Origin: Frankiales bacterium
Lineage (GTDB): Bacteria; Actinomycetota; Actinomycetes; Mycobacteriales; SCTD01
Direction: 5' to 3'
DNA length: 37,655 nucleotides
Assembly (NCBI GenBank): GCA_025966295.1
Contig: JAOPVD010000034.1
Coordinates: 1 to 37,655 of the forward strand
Shown: one piece after another, positions 20,419 through 27,814 of the stretch
Numbering within the stretch: the first letter of the stretch is position 1
Layout: every line of letters begins with the position of its first letter
Program-made: the position numbers and the translations under genes
The notes under the pieces: model-generated
What the model was told of the DNA's origin: nothing
The model's database searches: none
What the model saw: the letters and a program-made list of their open reading frames with translations, nothing else

Positions 20419-21950
20419 GCGCCAGCGGCCTGTCGGTCCACAAGGACACCTACCTGGACTCGCTGCTCCTGATGGTGTGCACCGTCAGCATGGACGGCCT
20501 GCAGGGCGTCACCTGGGCGGGCGCGACGATGGCCAGCCCCCGCGGTCTGGAGGACCTTGCGGCGGCCGGTTTCACCGGCGTCGAGGGCCTCGGCGCCAAC
20601 GACCTCGTCCTCGCCGTCAAGGCCGAGGACGAGACCGCTCTGGAGGCCGCCCTCGAAGCGGGCCGGCAGGCGGCCTTCAGCGAGCGGGAGACGGCCGGAC
20701 CCGCGAGCGAGAAGCCTCCGACGAGCCTGGCCGACGCGGCCCGACGCCAGGCCGGCAGCAACGTCGCGATCGTGTCGGTGCCCGGGGACTACGCCGCCCT
20801 CGAGGCCCATCACGCCCTGACGGCAGGTCTGCACGTCCTGCTGTTCAGCGACAACGTGCCGCTGGAGCAGGAGATCGAGCTCAAGGAGCGGGCCGCCGCG
20901 CTCGGGCTGCTCGTCATGGGCCCCGGAGCCGGTACGGCGGTGCTGGGAGGCACCGGACTCGGCTTCGCCAACACCCTCACCGCCTCCAGCGGCGGTGCGG
21001 TCGGTGTCGTCGCGGCGGCTGGTACCGGCGCGCAGGAGGTCTCGGCGCTGCTCGACCGCTGGGGCGTCAAGGTCTCCCAGGTGATCGGAGTCGGCGGCCG
21101 CGACTTGTCCGCCCCCGTGCAGGGCCGGATGGCGCAGGAGGCTGCCCGGGCCCTGGAGGCCGATCCCGGCACCACCGCCGTGCTGCTCGTCTCCAAGCCC
21201 CCGGACCCGGCCGCCGCGCAAGCGGTCCTGGCCGAGTGCCGGGGGACGAGGGCGGTGGCCGTCTTCCTCGGCCTGGACGACCTCGATCCGCCGGACGGCG
21301 TGACCCTCTCGCCGACCCTGGAGCAGGGAGCGCTCGCGGCGGCGCGACTGACGGGCGCGACCCCGCCGAGCCTCACCGAGGGGCTCAGGGACAAGGTGGC
21401 CGCGGTCACGCTCGACGCCCGGCGCACCAGGGTCCAGGGCCTGTTCTCGGGCGGGACGCTCTGCTACGAGGCGCAGTGGGTCCTCGAGAGCCTGCTCGGG
21501 CCGGTCTACTCCAACGAGCCGCTGCGCAAGGCACACTCGGTCGCGGCGGCACCGGCCGGCGCGCACGTGCTGCTTGACCTGGGAGCTGAGGAGTACACCG
21601 TGGGACGCCCCCACCCCATGATCGACCCGAGCGGCCGGCTCGAGCTGCTGCGGGCGGTGGCGGACGACCCGGAGGTGGCCGTGGTGCTGATGGACGTCGT
21701 CATCGGGCACGGCAGCCACACCGACCCGGCGGGGCAGATCGCCCCCGTCGCCGCGGAGCTGATGGCCGGCGGGGGCCCTCAGGTCGTCACCTACCTGCTC
21801 GGCACCGAGGGCGACCCGCAGGCCTACTCCCGCCAGCGGCGGATCCTCGAAGACGCCGGCTGCCTCGTTCCGGAGACCAACGCCCGGGCCGCCTACGTGG
21901 CGGCCGCGCTGGTGCGCCGCGAGCCCGAGCTCGTCGAGCTGGGCACATGA
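20415..21950 (+). CDS. FdrA (AllF)-like acyl-CoA synthetase-fold protein
   Basis: The 511-residue protein shows the FdrA pattern: N-terminal VHKDTYLDSLLLMVCTVSMD, then FTASSGGAVGVVAAAGTGAQ-like CoA-ligase loop (TASSGGAVGVV, TGAQEVSALL, QVIGVGGRDLSAPV) and the hallmark VQGLFSGGTLCYEAQW, ending with VLMDVVIGHGSHTDPAG. FdrA has the succinyl-CoA-synthetase fold; in E. coli AllF is part of oxamate carbamoyltransferase. The ATG overlaps the carbamate kinase stop and its stop overlaps the glycosyltransferase start, so the three are coupled. Its expected partner DUF1116 is encoded in the minus-strand operon at 9225. Confidence 0.94.
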   Translation: MSASGLSVHKDTYLDSLLLMVCTVSMDGLQGVTWAGATMASPRGLEDLAAAGFTGVEGLGANDLVLAVKAEDETALEAALEAGRQAAFSERETAGPASEKPPTSLADAARRQAGSNVAIVSVPGDYAALEAHHALTAGLHVLLFSDNVPLEQEIELKERAAALGLLVMGPGAGTAVLGGTGLGFANTLTASSGGAVGVVAAAGTGAQEVSALLDRWGVKVSQVIGVGGRDLSAPVQGRMAQEAARALEADPGTTAVLLVSKPPDPAAAQAVLAECRGTRAVAVFLGLDDLDPPDGVTLSPTLEQGALAAARLTGATPPSLTEGLRDKVAAVTLDARRTRVQGLFSGGTLCYEAQWVLESLLGPVYSNEPLRKAHSVAAAPAGAHVLLDLGAEEYTVGRPHPMIDPSGRLELLRAVADDPEVAVVLMDVVIGHGSHTDPAGQIAPVAAELMAGGGPQVVTYLLGTEGDPQAYSRQRRILEDAGCLVPETNARAAYVAAALVRREPELVELGT

Positions 21951-23116
21951 CCCACCGCCCCGTCGCGCTGCTGACCTACTCCACCAAGCCGCGCGGCGGT
22001 GTGGTGCACACCCTGGAGCTGGCCGAGGCGCTGAGCGACCTCGGGGTGCCGGTGCGGGTCGTGGCCCTGGGTGACCCGGGGGCCGGCTTCTTCCGGCCGG
22101 TGCGCGTGCCGGTCACCCTGGTGCCAGGCCCGGTGGGCACTGAGACGCTGGAGGAGAAGGTCGCCGGCGGGATCGACTGCCTCGAGGGCGCGCTCGCCGA
22201 GATCGTGCGGGCCACGCCCGACGTGGTTCTGCACGCCCAGGACTGCATGAGCGCCCGGGCGGCTGCCCGCGTCCGTGACGCCGGCAGCGGCGTACCGGTC
22301 GTGCGGACCGTCCACCACGTCGACGACTTCTCCAGCGCGATGCTGATGGACTGCCAGCGGCAGGCGATCCTCGAGCCCGACGTCGTCCTGGCGGTCACTG
22401 AGGTCTGGCGGGGGATCCTCGAGCGCGACTACGGGGTTGCCAGCGCGGTCGTACCCAACGGCGTCGACGTCCGACGCTTCGCCACCGCCTCGCAGGAGCG
22501 CGCGGCGGAGCTGCGCCGCTCGGTCGGCGCGGCGGACCGCCCGCTGATCCTGGGCGTCGGCGGCATCGAGCCACGCAAGGGCACCGACGACCTGGTCCGG
22601 GCAGTGGCGGACCTGCGCAGCCGTACCGGCCTGGACCCCGTGCTCGCCGTCGTCGGCGGCCACTCCTTCCAGGACTACAAGGCCTACCGGGACAGGGTCC
22701 TGGCGGAGCTGCCCTCCCTCGGCCTGGTGCTCGGTCGCGACATCGTCCAGGTCGGGACGGTGCCCGAGGCCGACATGGCCGCCTGGTACGCCGCTGCCGA
22801 CCTGCTCGCCTTCCCCTCGGTGAAAGAGGGCTTCGGTCTGGCCGTGCTGGAGGCGATGGCCGCCGGCACCCCCGTCGTCACCAGCGACCTCCCCGTGTTC
22901 CGTGAGTACCTCGTCGACGGTCGCGACGCCCTGCTCGTCCCGGTCGGGAACGTGCCGGCGCTGTCCTCAGCGCTGGAGGCGGTCCTGCGGGACACCGCAC
23001 TGCGGACCCGGCTGGTCGCAGCCGGAACCGGCGTCGCGCAGGCGTTCACCTGGCCGGCCAGCGGCCGCCGGCACCTTGAGGTCTACGCGGACCTGCCGAG
23101 CACCGCCCGGGTGTGA
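21947..23116 (+). CDS. Glycosyltransferase, MSMEG_0565 family (GT4-type)
   Basis: The 389-residue protein starts with the family mark VALLTYSTKPRGGVVHTLEL and has GT-B/GT4 features: VVPNGVDVRRFAT, LILGVGGIEPRKGTDDLVRA and the acceptor/donor EX7E loop in FPSVKEGFGLAVLEAMAAGT. Members are found in MSMEG_0565-0572/Nit1C gene sets. No signal peptide or membrane segment is visible, so it is cytosolic or peripheral. ATG 21947 overlaps the FdrA stop. What it glycosylates, perhaps a small-molecule intermediate or carrier, is unknown. It ends the regulon block. Confidence 0.94.
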   Translation: MTHRPVALLTYSTKPRGGVVHTLELAEALSDLGVPVRVVALGDPGAGFFRPVRVPVTLVPGPVGTETLEEKVAGGIDCLEGALAEIVRATPDVVLHAQDCMSARAAARVRDAGSGVPVVRTVHHVDDFSSAMLMDCQRQAILEPDVVLAVTEVWRGILERDYGVASAVVPNGVDVRRFATASQERAAELRRSVGAADRPLILGVGGIEPRKGTDDLVRAVADLRSRTGLDPVLAVVGGHSFQDYKAYRDRVLAELPSLGLVLGRDIVQVGTVPEADMAAWYAAADLLAFPSVKEGFGLAVLEAMAAGTPVVTSDLPVFREYLVDGRDALLVPVGNVPALSSALEAVLRDTALRTRLVAAGTGVAQAFTWPASGRRHLEVYADLPSTARV

Positions 23117-23152
23117 GCCCCAGGCGGCCCAGCGTGCCTGGATCGAGCTGAA

Positions 23153-23200
23153 CGACCGACAGAACGGCGCGCCGGCGAGGGCTTGCCCTTCTGTCGATCG
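23153..23200. terminator. Bidirectional terminator-like hairpin at the right end of the block
   Basis: CGACCGACAGAA (23153-23164) pairs with TTCTGTCGATCG (23189-23200) with one mismatch; a small GGGC/GCCC hairpin is nested inside. It separates the glycosyltransferase gene from the convergent tRNA-Ser. A second perfect stem, GCTTCC-GGA-GGAAGC (23208-23222), sits right after the tRNA 3' end and can end the tRNA transcript. Confidence 0.55.
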
Positions 23201-23226
23201 TCGTAGGGCTTCCGGAGGAAGCTTGT

Positions 23227-23316
23227 TGGCGGTGGCGGTGGGATTTGAACCCACGGACGGCTTGCACCGTCACACGCTTTCGAGGCGTGCTCCTTCGGCC
23301 GCTCGGACACGCCACC
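23227..23316 (-). tRNA. tRNA-Ser, anticodon CGA
   Basis: Minus strand: the acceptor GGTGGCG pairs with CGCCACC, followed by G and an encoded CCA. The anticodon loop CTCGAAA gives CGA (UCG codons). A long variable arm (TGACGGTGCAAGCCGTC) and the T-arm GTGGG-TTCAAAT-CCCAC are intact. It is adjacent to tadA. Confidence 0.97.
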
Positions 23317-23352
23317 GCCGATGACTCTAGCGAACGACGACGGCGGCTCGCT

Positions 23353-23805
23353 CTAGCGCTGGCCCTCGAAGAACGCGGTCAGCAGCGCGCTGCTCGGCTC
23401 GGCCAGGACGCCGGGCAGCACCTCCGGTCGGTGGTTGAGCCGGCGGTCCCTCAGCACGTCCCAGAGCGAACCGGCGGCTCCCGCCTTCGGGTCCAGCGCG
23501 CCGTACACGACGCGCTCGAGCCGGCTCAGGACGATCGCGCCGGCGCACATCGTGCACGGCTCGAGGGTGACCACCAGCGTGCAGCCCTCCAGCCGCCACA
23601 CGCCACGTGACGCGGCGGCCCGGCGGATCGCGAGCACCTCGGCGTGCGCCGTCGGGTCCCCGCTGCCCTCACGGTCGTTGTGCGCCTGCGCCAGGACGGC
23701 CCCGTCCACCCCCAGGATGACCGCGCCGACCGGGACGTCGCCGTGCTGCAGGGCCCGCTCGGCCTCGTGCAGCGCCAGCTGCATGGCGTCGTCGTACCGG
23801 GTCAC
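23353..23805 (-). CDS. tadA: tRNA-specific adenosine deaminase
   Basis: It deaminates A34 to inosine in tRNA-Arg(ACG). The 150-residue protein has the zinc-deaminase motifs TAHAEVLAIRRA (H54, E56) and EPCTMCAGAI (C84, C87), plus GDVPVGAVIL and LNHRPEVLPGVL of the TadA family. GTG 23805 (VTRYDDAM) is chosen because it overlaps the upstream stop as GTGA; ATG 23784 would be a shorter alternative. It follows two tRNA-adenosine-deaminase-associated genes in one operon. Confidence 0.96.
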   Translation of the reverse strand: MTRYDDAMQLALHEAERALQHGDVPVGAVILGVDGAVLAQAHNDREGSGDPTAHAEVLAIRRAAASRGVWRLEGCTLVVTLEPCTMCAGAIVLSRLERVVYGALDPKAGAAGSLWDVLRDRRLNHRPEVLPGVLAEPSSALLTAFFEGQR

Positions 23806-24302
23806 CCGTCGCGCAGGCTGTCGAGGACCTCCAGGAAGCCCGCCCGCTCGCCGAGGGCGGACAGCACGTCGGCGGGCAGCAGGCCCTCCCCCGCGCACAG
23901 GTCGAGCAGCGCCTCGGCCGGGATGCCGAGGTCGCTCAGCAGGGCGGTGTCGCCGACCGGCTCCGCGACCGGCCGCGTGCCCTCGTCGTCCTCGTCGCTG
24001 TCGGCCTCCTCGACGTCGCCGTCCTCCCAGAGCATCGCGGCGACGTCACTGCCGAGCACGGCCCGGCGGTCGGAGAGGAACACCCGGGGCTCGGCGAGGC
24101 TGCCGGAGCCGCCGTCGACGCGCACGAGCGCGACGTACTCGTCGTCCTCCTCGAACAGCAGCAGCGCCGGGCCGTCGCCGTCCCCGGTGAGGTCGCGGAG
24201 CTCGTCCGCCAGCGTGTCGAGGTCCTCCACGTCGTGCAGGTCGAGCTCGCGTCCGGTCCAACCGTCGTCGGTGCGTGCGAGCGCAGCGGCGAAGTACGTC
24301 AC
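23802..24302 (-). CDS. tRNA adenosine deaminase-associated protein (first paralogue)
   Basis: The 166-residue acidic protein starts VTYFAAALARTDDGWTGREL and has VEDLDTLADELRDLTGDG, LLLFEEDDEYVALVRVDGGS and LSDRRAVLGSDVAAMLWEDG, then an Asp/Glu-rich linker and a helical end (LSDLGIPAEALLDLC, LSALGERAGFLEVLD). This is the actinobacterial family encoded next to TadA; its function is not established. GTG 24302 has AGAGAGG upstream. It overlaps tadA by 4 nt. Confidence 0.85.
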   Translation of the reverse strand: MTYFAAALARTDDGWTGRELDLHDVEDLDTLADELRDLTGDGDGPALLLFEEDDEYVALVRVDGGSGSLAEPRVFLSDRRAVLGSDVAAMLWEDGDVEEADSDEDDEGTRPVAEPVGDTALLSDLGIPAEALLDLCAGEGLLPADVLSALGERAGFLEVLDSLRDG

Positions 24303-24315
24303 AGGGCCTCTCTTC

Positions 24316-24792
24316 TCAGACCAGGGCGTCCATGGCCCGCTCGTACGCCGCCGCGAAGCCGAGCCGACGGGCGAGGGTGGACAGCATCTCGTCGGCGTAG
24401 GCGTCGACGTCGGACAGGATGGCACCCAGCTCCATCTCGTCCAGACCCAGGTCGGCGAAGACGCCCAGGTCGCCGGCCGGCCAGACGTCGTCGAGCTCGT
24501 CGTCGGCGGGCGGCTCCAGGTCCAGGCGCTCCATCACCTGCGCGGCCAGGTCCCAGGCGACGGACGCGGTGACGTCGCTGAGCAGCAGCCGCTCCTGCCC
24601 GCCGACGAACCGGACCACGACGAAGAACTCGTCCGCAACGTCGACGAGGGCGAACGCGCCGGGCACCTGGCCGCGCACCGCCGCGACCACGTCCCCCAGG
24701 TCGTCCGCGACGGTCGGGGGCAGCTCACCGACCTGCCAGACGCCGTCCTGCTGGAAGACGACGACCGCCCACTTGTCGAAGGACTCAGCCAC
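24316..24792 (-). CDS. tRNA adenosine deaminase-associated protein (second paralogue)
   Basis: The 158-residue acidic protein has blocks typical of the family: WAVVVFQQDGVWQVGELPP, ALVDVADEFFVVVRFVGGQE, LLLSDVTASVAWDLAAQVM, VWPAGDLGVFADLGLDEMEL and LSTLARRLGFAAAYERAM. The layout matches the 166-residue neighbour (a beta-sheet half with an LLLSD/FLSD motif, acidic linker, DLG helix, LG-R-GF helix), pointing to duplication. GTG 24792 starts it (VAESFDKW); no strong ribosome site is evident, so it may be leaderless or use a weak site. Its function is unknown. Confidence 0.87.
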   Translation of the reverse strand: MAESFDKWAVVVFQQDGVWQVGELPPTVADDLGDVVAAVRGQVPGAFALVDVADEFFVVVRFVGGQERLLLSDVTASVAWDLAAQVMERLDLEPPADDELDDVWPAGDLGVFADLGLDEMELGAILSDVDAYADEMLSTLARRLGFAAAYERAMDALV

Positions 24793-24864
24793 GTGGGGAC
24801 TCTTACAGGTGCAGGCGCGGGTGGGAAGGGGTAGGCGAGCAGGTAGTCGATCCCGGAGGTTCCC

Positions 24865-25605
24865 TTGTCTGAGCGCAACACGTTTGCCCACTTCCTGCAC
24901 GATGCCGGCCTTGCCGCGTGGTTCGGTGGTTCGCTCATGGGCGCCGTCGGCGTCAACGGCGCCGCGGCCGACGTGGACGACCCGAGGCAGCGGGCCCGGG
25001 TCGCCAACTCCGGGTGGTCCCGCTGGACCCCGATCAACGCGGTCGCCATCGGCGCGCACCTGCTCGGTGGGGCCATGCTCCTGAAGGAGAACAAGGGCCG
25101 GGTCAAGAGCCAGAAGGGCGTGCTCGGCAACACCAACCTGAAGCTTGCCCTGACCGCCGGCGCGCTCGGCGCCACCGCCTACTCGCGGATGCTCGGCCAG
25201 AAGGTGATGAACGCCGGCGACGTGCCGGTGGCCGGCGGCACCGAGCCGCTGCCCACCACCCCGCCCGAGGTGGCCAAGGCCCAGAAGCAGCTCAAGGCGC
25301 TGCAGTGGGCGATCCCCGGGCTGACCGGTGCGGTCCTGGCCTCCTCGGCCCTGCACGAGGAGCAGCAGCGCCCGTCCCAGGTGCTCAAGGGCTCGCTGCA
25401 GGCGCTGCCATCCCGGGCCGCCGGGGTCGCCGGCACGGTCGGGGCGCTGGCCGGCGCCAAGGCCCTGTCTGCTGCGCAGGCCGCCGGGCCGGCGCTGGAG
25501 CGCGGCAGGGCGGCGGCGGTGCCGGCGCTGGAGAAGGCCGGCCAGGCCGCGACGTCCGCGTACGAGAAGGCCCTCGACAGGGCCAAGGAGACGCTCCCCG
25601 CCTGA
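24865..25605 (+). CDS. Hypothetical membrane-associated protein
   Basis: The 246-residue protein begins at TTG 24865, supported by GGAGG at the right distance. Hydrophobic stretches (AAWFGGSLMGAVGVNGAA, TPINAVAIGAHLLGGAMLL, LKLALTAGALGATAYSRML, LQWAIPGLTGAVLASSAL) suggest three or four weak membrane helices or hairpins, followed by an Ala-rich helical tail with Lys/Glu (ALEKAGQAATSAYEKALDRA). I recognise no family with certainty; similar proteins are common and uncharacterised in actinobacteria. It is divergent from the deaminase-associated genes. Confidence 0.82.
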   Translation: MSERNTFAHFLHDAGLAAWFGGSLMGAVGVNGAAADVDDPRQRARVANSGWSRWTPINAVAIGAHLLGGAMLLKENKGRVKSQKGVLGNTNLKLALTAGALGATAYSRMLGQKVMNAGDVPVAGGTEPLPTTPPEVAKAQKQLKALQWAIPGLTGAVLASSALHEEQQRPSQVLKGSLQALPSRAAGVAGTVGALAGAKALSAAQAAGPALERGRAAAVPALEKAGQAATSAYEKALDRAKETLPA

Positions 25606-25620
25606 GCACCGTCCCGGGGC

Positions 25621-25642
25621 CAGCACCCCTGCACACGACCGA
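25621..25642 (+). repeat. Direct repeat copy A flanking the DUF559 gene
   Basis: CAGCAC-CC-CTGCACACGACCGA matches copy B (26734-26755) at 20 of 22 positions, including 14 contiguous bases. It lies 78 bp beyond the stop of the DUF559 gene. The rest of the gap 25606-25719 holds nothing else I can name. Confidence 0.7.
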
Positions 25643-25719
25643 CGTCGGGCGCGCCGCCTGCAGGCGTGCCCGACGCGTGTCCAGGGCTCGTTGCGCTCAG
25701 GTGTGTGCCGCTGTGCTGG

Positions 25720-26673
25720 TCAGGCCGCGGTGTCCTGCGGCGCGAGGCAGTCCTTGAGCAGCCGCCCCACGTAGTCCGGGTGGTGCACCACGTCGTCCCA
25801 GGTGATCCGGAGCAGCCGCCAGCGCAACCGCGCCAGCTCGTTGTCCTTGCGGCGGTCCTTCTCACGGACGTCCTCGGGGTCGTGCCAGCGCCGGCCGTCG
25901 CACTCGACGATCAGCCGCTGCTCCCGGAAGCAGAAGTCGAACCTGCCGACTCGGCCACCCCCGGGCCGGCGGACGGTGACCTGGCTCTCCGGGTGCAGGC
26001 CCTGCTCCAGCGCCAGGACCCGGAAGAGCGACTCGAGCACCGACTCGCAGGCCGGGTCGACGAACTCCAGCACGCCTCGAAGGCGGCGCGCACCTGGGCG
26101 ACGGCTGCGAGCCCCGACGGCCGCCACCAGCTCGTCCAGGGTGATCAGCCCCCGCCGAAGCGCGCTGTCCGCGATGACGACCGCCTCGCGCAGCGGCCGG
26201 GTCAGCGCGCACTCGACCACGGTCACGAGGGCCGTGGTGACCGGAAGGCCCTCGCAGCCGAGGACCCCGAGCTCGACAACACCGCCGTCGGCTCGGCGGG
26301 TGGCATCCACCCCCGGGAGCGCGACCCGGGAGCGACCGGTCGGCACGTTGACCTCGACCAGCCGGGGCTCGACGAACATGTCCATCCCCCACAGCACCGC
26401 CGCCGTGCGACCGGCGGCTGCGCAGTCGGCACCGAGGGAGAGCAGGACCGCACGCACCTCGGCGACGTAGGCCGGGTCCGGCAGGCCACCGGAGAGCAGG
26501 TGCCGCGCCCGGACCGGTAGCGGTGCCGGCGCGTAGACCCCTCGCCGGATCCGCAGCAGACCGCCGGACCTGAGCAGGGCCTCCAGCCCGTACCGGCTGA
26601 TGCCGGCGTCGGCCAGGTGCTCCCGGGCGAGGTGCTGCCGCGAGGCGGGGCAGGCACGGGCGAGGGGGTGCAT
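25720..26673 (-). CDS. AbiEi-like winged-helix plus DUF559 (Vsr-like endonuclease fold) protein
   Basis: The 317-residue protein has an N-terminal AbiEi-antitoxin-type domain (REHLADAGISRYGLEALLRS, GLLRIRRGVYAPAPL). Its C-terminus is a DUF559 nuclease-like domain with RVGRFDFCFREQRLIVECDG, RRWHDPEDVREKDRRKDNEL and LRWRLLRITWDDVVHHPDYV; the D-x(n)-ExD pattern fits a PD-(D/E)XK/Vsr fold. ATG 26673 follows a G-rich run. The gene stands alone between near-identical 22-bp direct repeats, with a third inverted copy nearby, which suggests it moves as a unit. Genes of this type occur in many scattered copies in actinobacteria; their function is not established, and no AbiEii toxin gene is adjacent. 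Confidence 0.9.
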   Translation of the reverse strand: MHPLARACPASRQHLAREHLADAGISRYGLEALLRSGGLLRIRRGVYAPAPLPVRARHLLSGGLPDPAYVAEVRAVLLSLGADCAAAGRTAAVLWGMDMFVEPRLVEVNVPTGRSRVALPGVDATRRADGGVVELGVLGCEGLPVTTALVTVVECALTRPLREAVVIADSALRRGLITLDELVAAVGARSRRPGARRLRGVLEFVDPACESVLESLFRVLALEQGLHPESQVTVRRPGGGRVGRFDFCFREQRLIVECDGRRWHDPEDVREKDRRKDNELARLRWRLLRITWDDVVHHPDYVGRLLKDCLAPQDTAA

Positions 26674-26733
26674 TCCCCCAGCCTGGGATGGCGTCGCGCG
26701 CCGCGGGGGCGTGGACCGGCAGCTGTGGATGGC

Positions 26734-26755
26734 CAGCACAGCTGCACACGACCGA
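26734..26755 (+). repeat. Direct repeat copy B flanking the DUF559 gene
   Basis: CAGCAC-AG-CTGCACACGACCGA, 61 bp upstream of the DUF559 start. It has the same orientation as copy A, 1.1 kb away, so the pair brackets the gene. It is preceded by GCTGTGGATGGC, and may also overlap the gene's promoter. Confidence 0.7.
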
Positions 26756-26810
26756 AGGCCCGCGCGCCGGAGCTGAGCGGGCGCCAGGGCCGCACAGCCC
26801 TCGACAGCCC

Positions 26811-26830
26811 CCGTTCGTGTGCAGTTGTGC
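26811..26830 (-). repeat. Inverted third copy of the repeat core
   Basis: Reverse complement of 26815-26830 is GCACAACTGCACACGA, matching GCACAGCTGCACACGA (26736-26751) at 15 of 16 positions. With copy B it forms a 16-bp stem around 63 nt in the gap between the DUF559 gene and the flavoprotein gene. Confidence 0.6.
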
Positions 26831-26860
26831 CGACCGCAGACGCCAGGGGCGGGGCGGCGG

Positions 26861-27805
26861 TCAGGCGGGGGTGGCGGGGGCGGCGGCCGGATCGACGGGC
26901 GCGGCCGGCGGTGAGGTGGGCGCACCCGGCTCGCCGAACAGCGACTGCGCGGCCGAGACCCCGGCCACCACACCGGACGCCGCCGCGACCTGCACCAGCT
27001 GCAGGCCGGGCGTGAGGTCCCCCGCCGCCCAGACGCCGTCCACGGACGTCCGGCCGCAGTCGTCCACCTTGACATAGCCGTCCGCATCGAGCTCGCAGCC
27101 CAGCGCCACCGCCAGCTCGGTCCGCGGCTGGTGCGCGAGCGAGAAGAACACCAGCGAGCCCGGCAGCTGACGGCCCGAGCCCAGGCAGACCCCACGCAGG
27201 TCGCCGCGGCGCCCCAGGAACGACACCGCATCGTCCTCGACCAGCTCGACGCCGAGATCACGCAGGTAGGCCCGGCACTGCTCGTCGCCGCGGAACGCGC
27301 GCCCGTTGGTCACCACCGTCACCGACCGCGCCCAGTTCAGCAGCATCCCGGCGAAGCCCACCAGGTGCGGGTCCCAGCCCAGCGCCACCACGTCCCGGTC
27401 GCGGGCCTCGTAGCCGTCGCACGACGGGCAGTGGAACACCGAGGCGCCGTAGTGCTCCTCGAAGCCCTCCACGTCGGGGAAGGCGTCCTGCACGCCGCAG
27501 GCCAGCACCAGCCGGTGGGCCCGGTACGACGCGAGCTCGAACAGCCCGTCCCGGACGGTGACCGAGGACGCCGTCGTCGGCACCACCGACGCGGTCGGGT
27601 AGGCGAGCAGCTCCTTCCGACCCTGGGCCAGCAGGTCCATCGGCCGCTGGGGGTCGCGGCCCAGGTAGCCGTGCGATGACTCCACCGCGGCGGCCCGGTA
27701 CGCCCCGGAGTCCAGGACCACGACCGACCGGCGGTAGCGGGCCAGCCAGAGGGCCGCGGCGAGCCCGGACGGGCCGCCGCCCACGACGACGCCGTCGACC
27801 TCCAC
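26861..27805 (-). CDS. Thioredoxin reductase-like FAD/NAD(P)-binding protein
   Basis: The 314-residue protein has the FAD motif GVVVGGGPSGLAAALWLARY, a redox pair in FHCPSCDGYEARD (CxxC), and the second FAD motif SVDGVWAAGDLTPGLQLVQV. The layout is that of thioredoxin reductases, but the NADP-loop region (VVALGWDPHLVGFAGMLLN) departs from the usual GGGDSAxEEA, so the partner or donor probably differs. A Pro/Ala-rich tail ends the protein. GTG 27805 lies 9 bp after the RecQ stop, so the two are cotranscribed. No thioredoxin gene is near. Confidence 0.93.
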   Translation of the reverse strand: MEVDGVVVGGGPSGLAAALWLARYRRSVVVLDSGAYRAAAVESSHGYLGRDPQRPMDLLAQGRKELLAYPTASVVPTTASSVTVRDGLFELASYRAHRLVLACGVQDAFPDVEGFEEHYGASVFHCPSCDGYEARDRDVVALGWDPHLVGFAGMLLNWARSVTVVTNGRAFRGDEQCRAYLRDLGVELVEDDAVSFLGRRGDLRGVCLGSGRQLPGSLVFFSLAHQPRTELAVALGCELDADGYVKVDDCGRTSVDGVWAAGDLTPGLQLVQVAAASGVVAGVSAAQSLFGEPGAPTSPPAAPVDPAAAPATPA

Positions 27806-27814
27806 GTCGCGCCC

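Noticed and set aside
1472..23316. Integrase-mediated island with tRNA attachment sites
   Set aside because: No integrase is present, and I see no second copy of either tRNA 3' end within the window.
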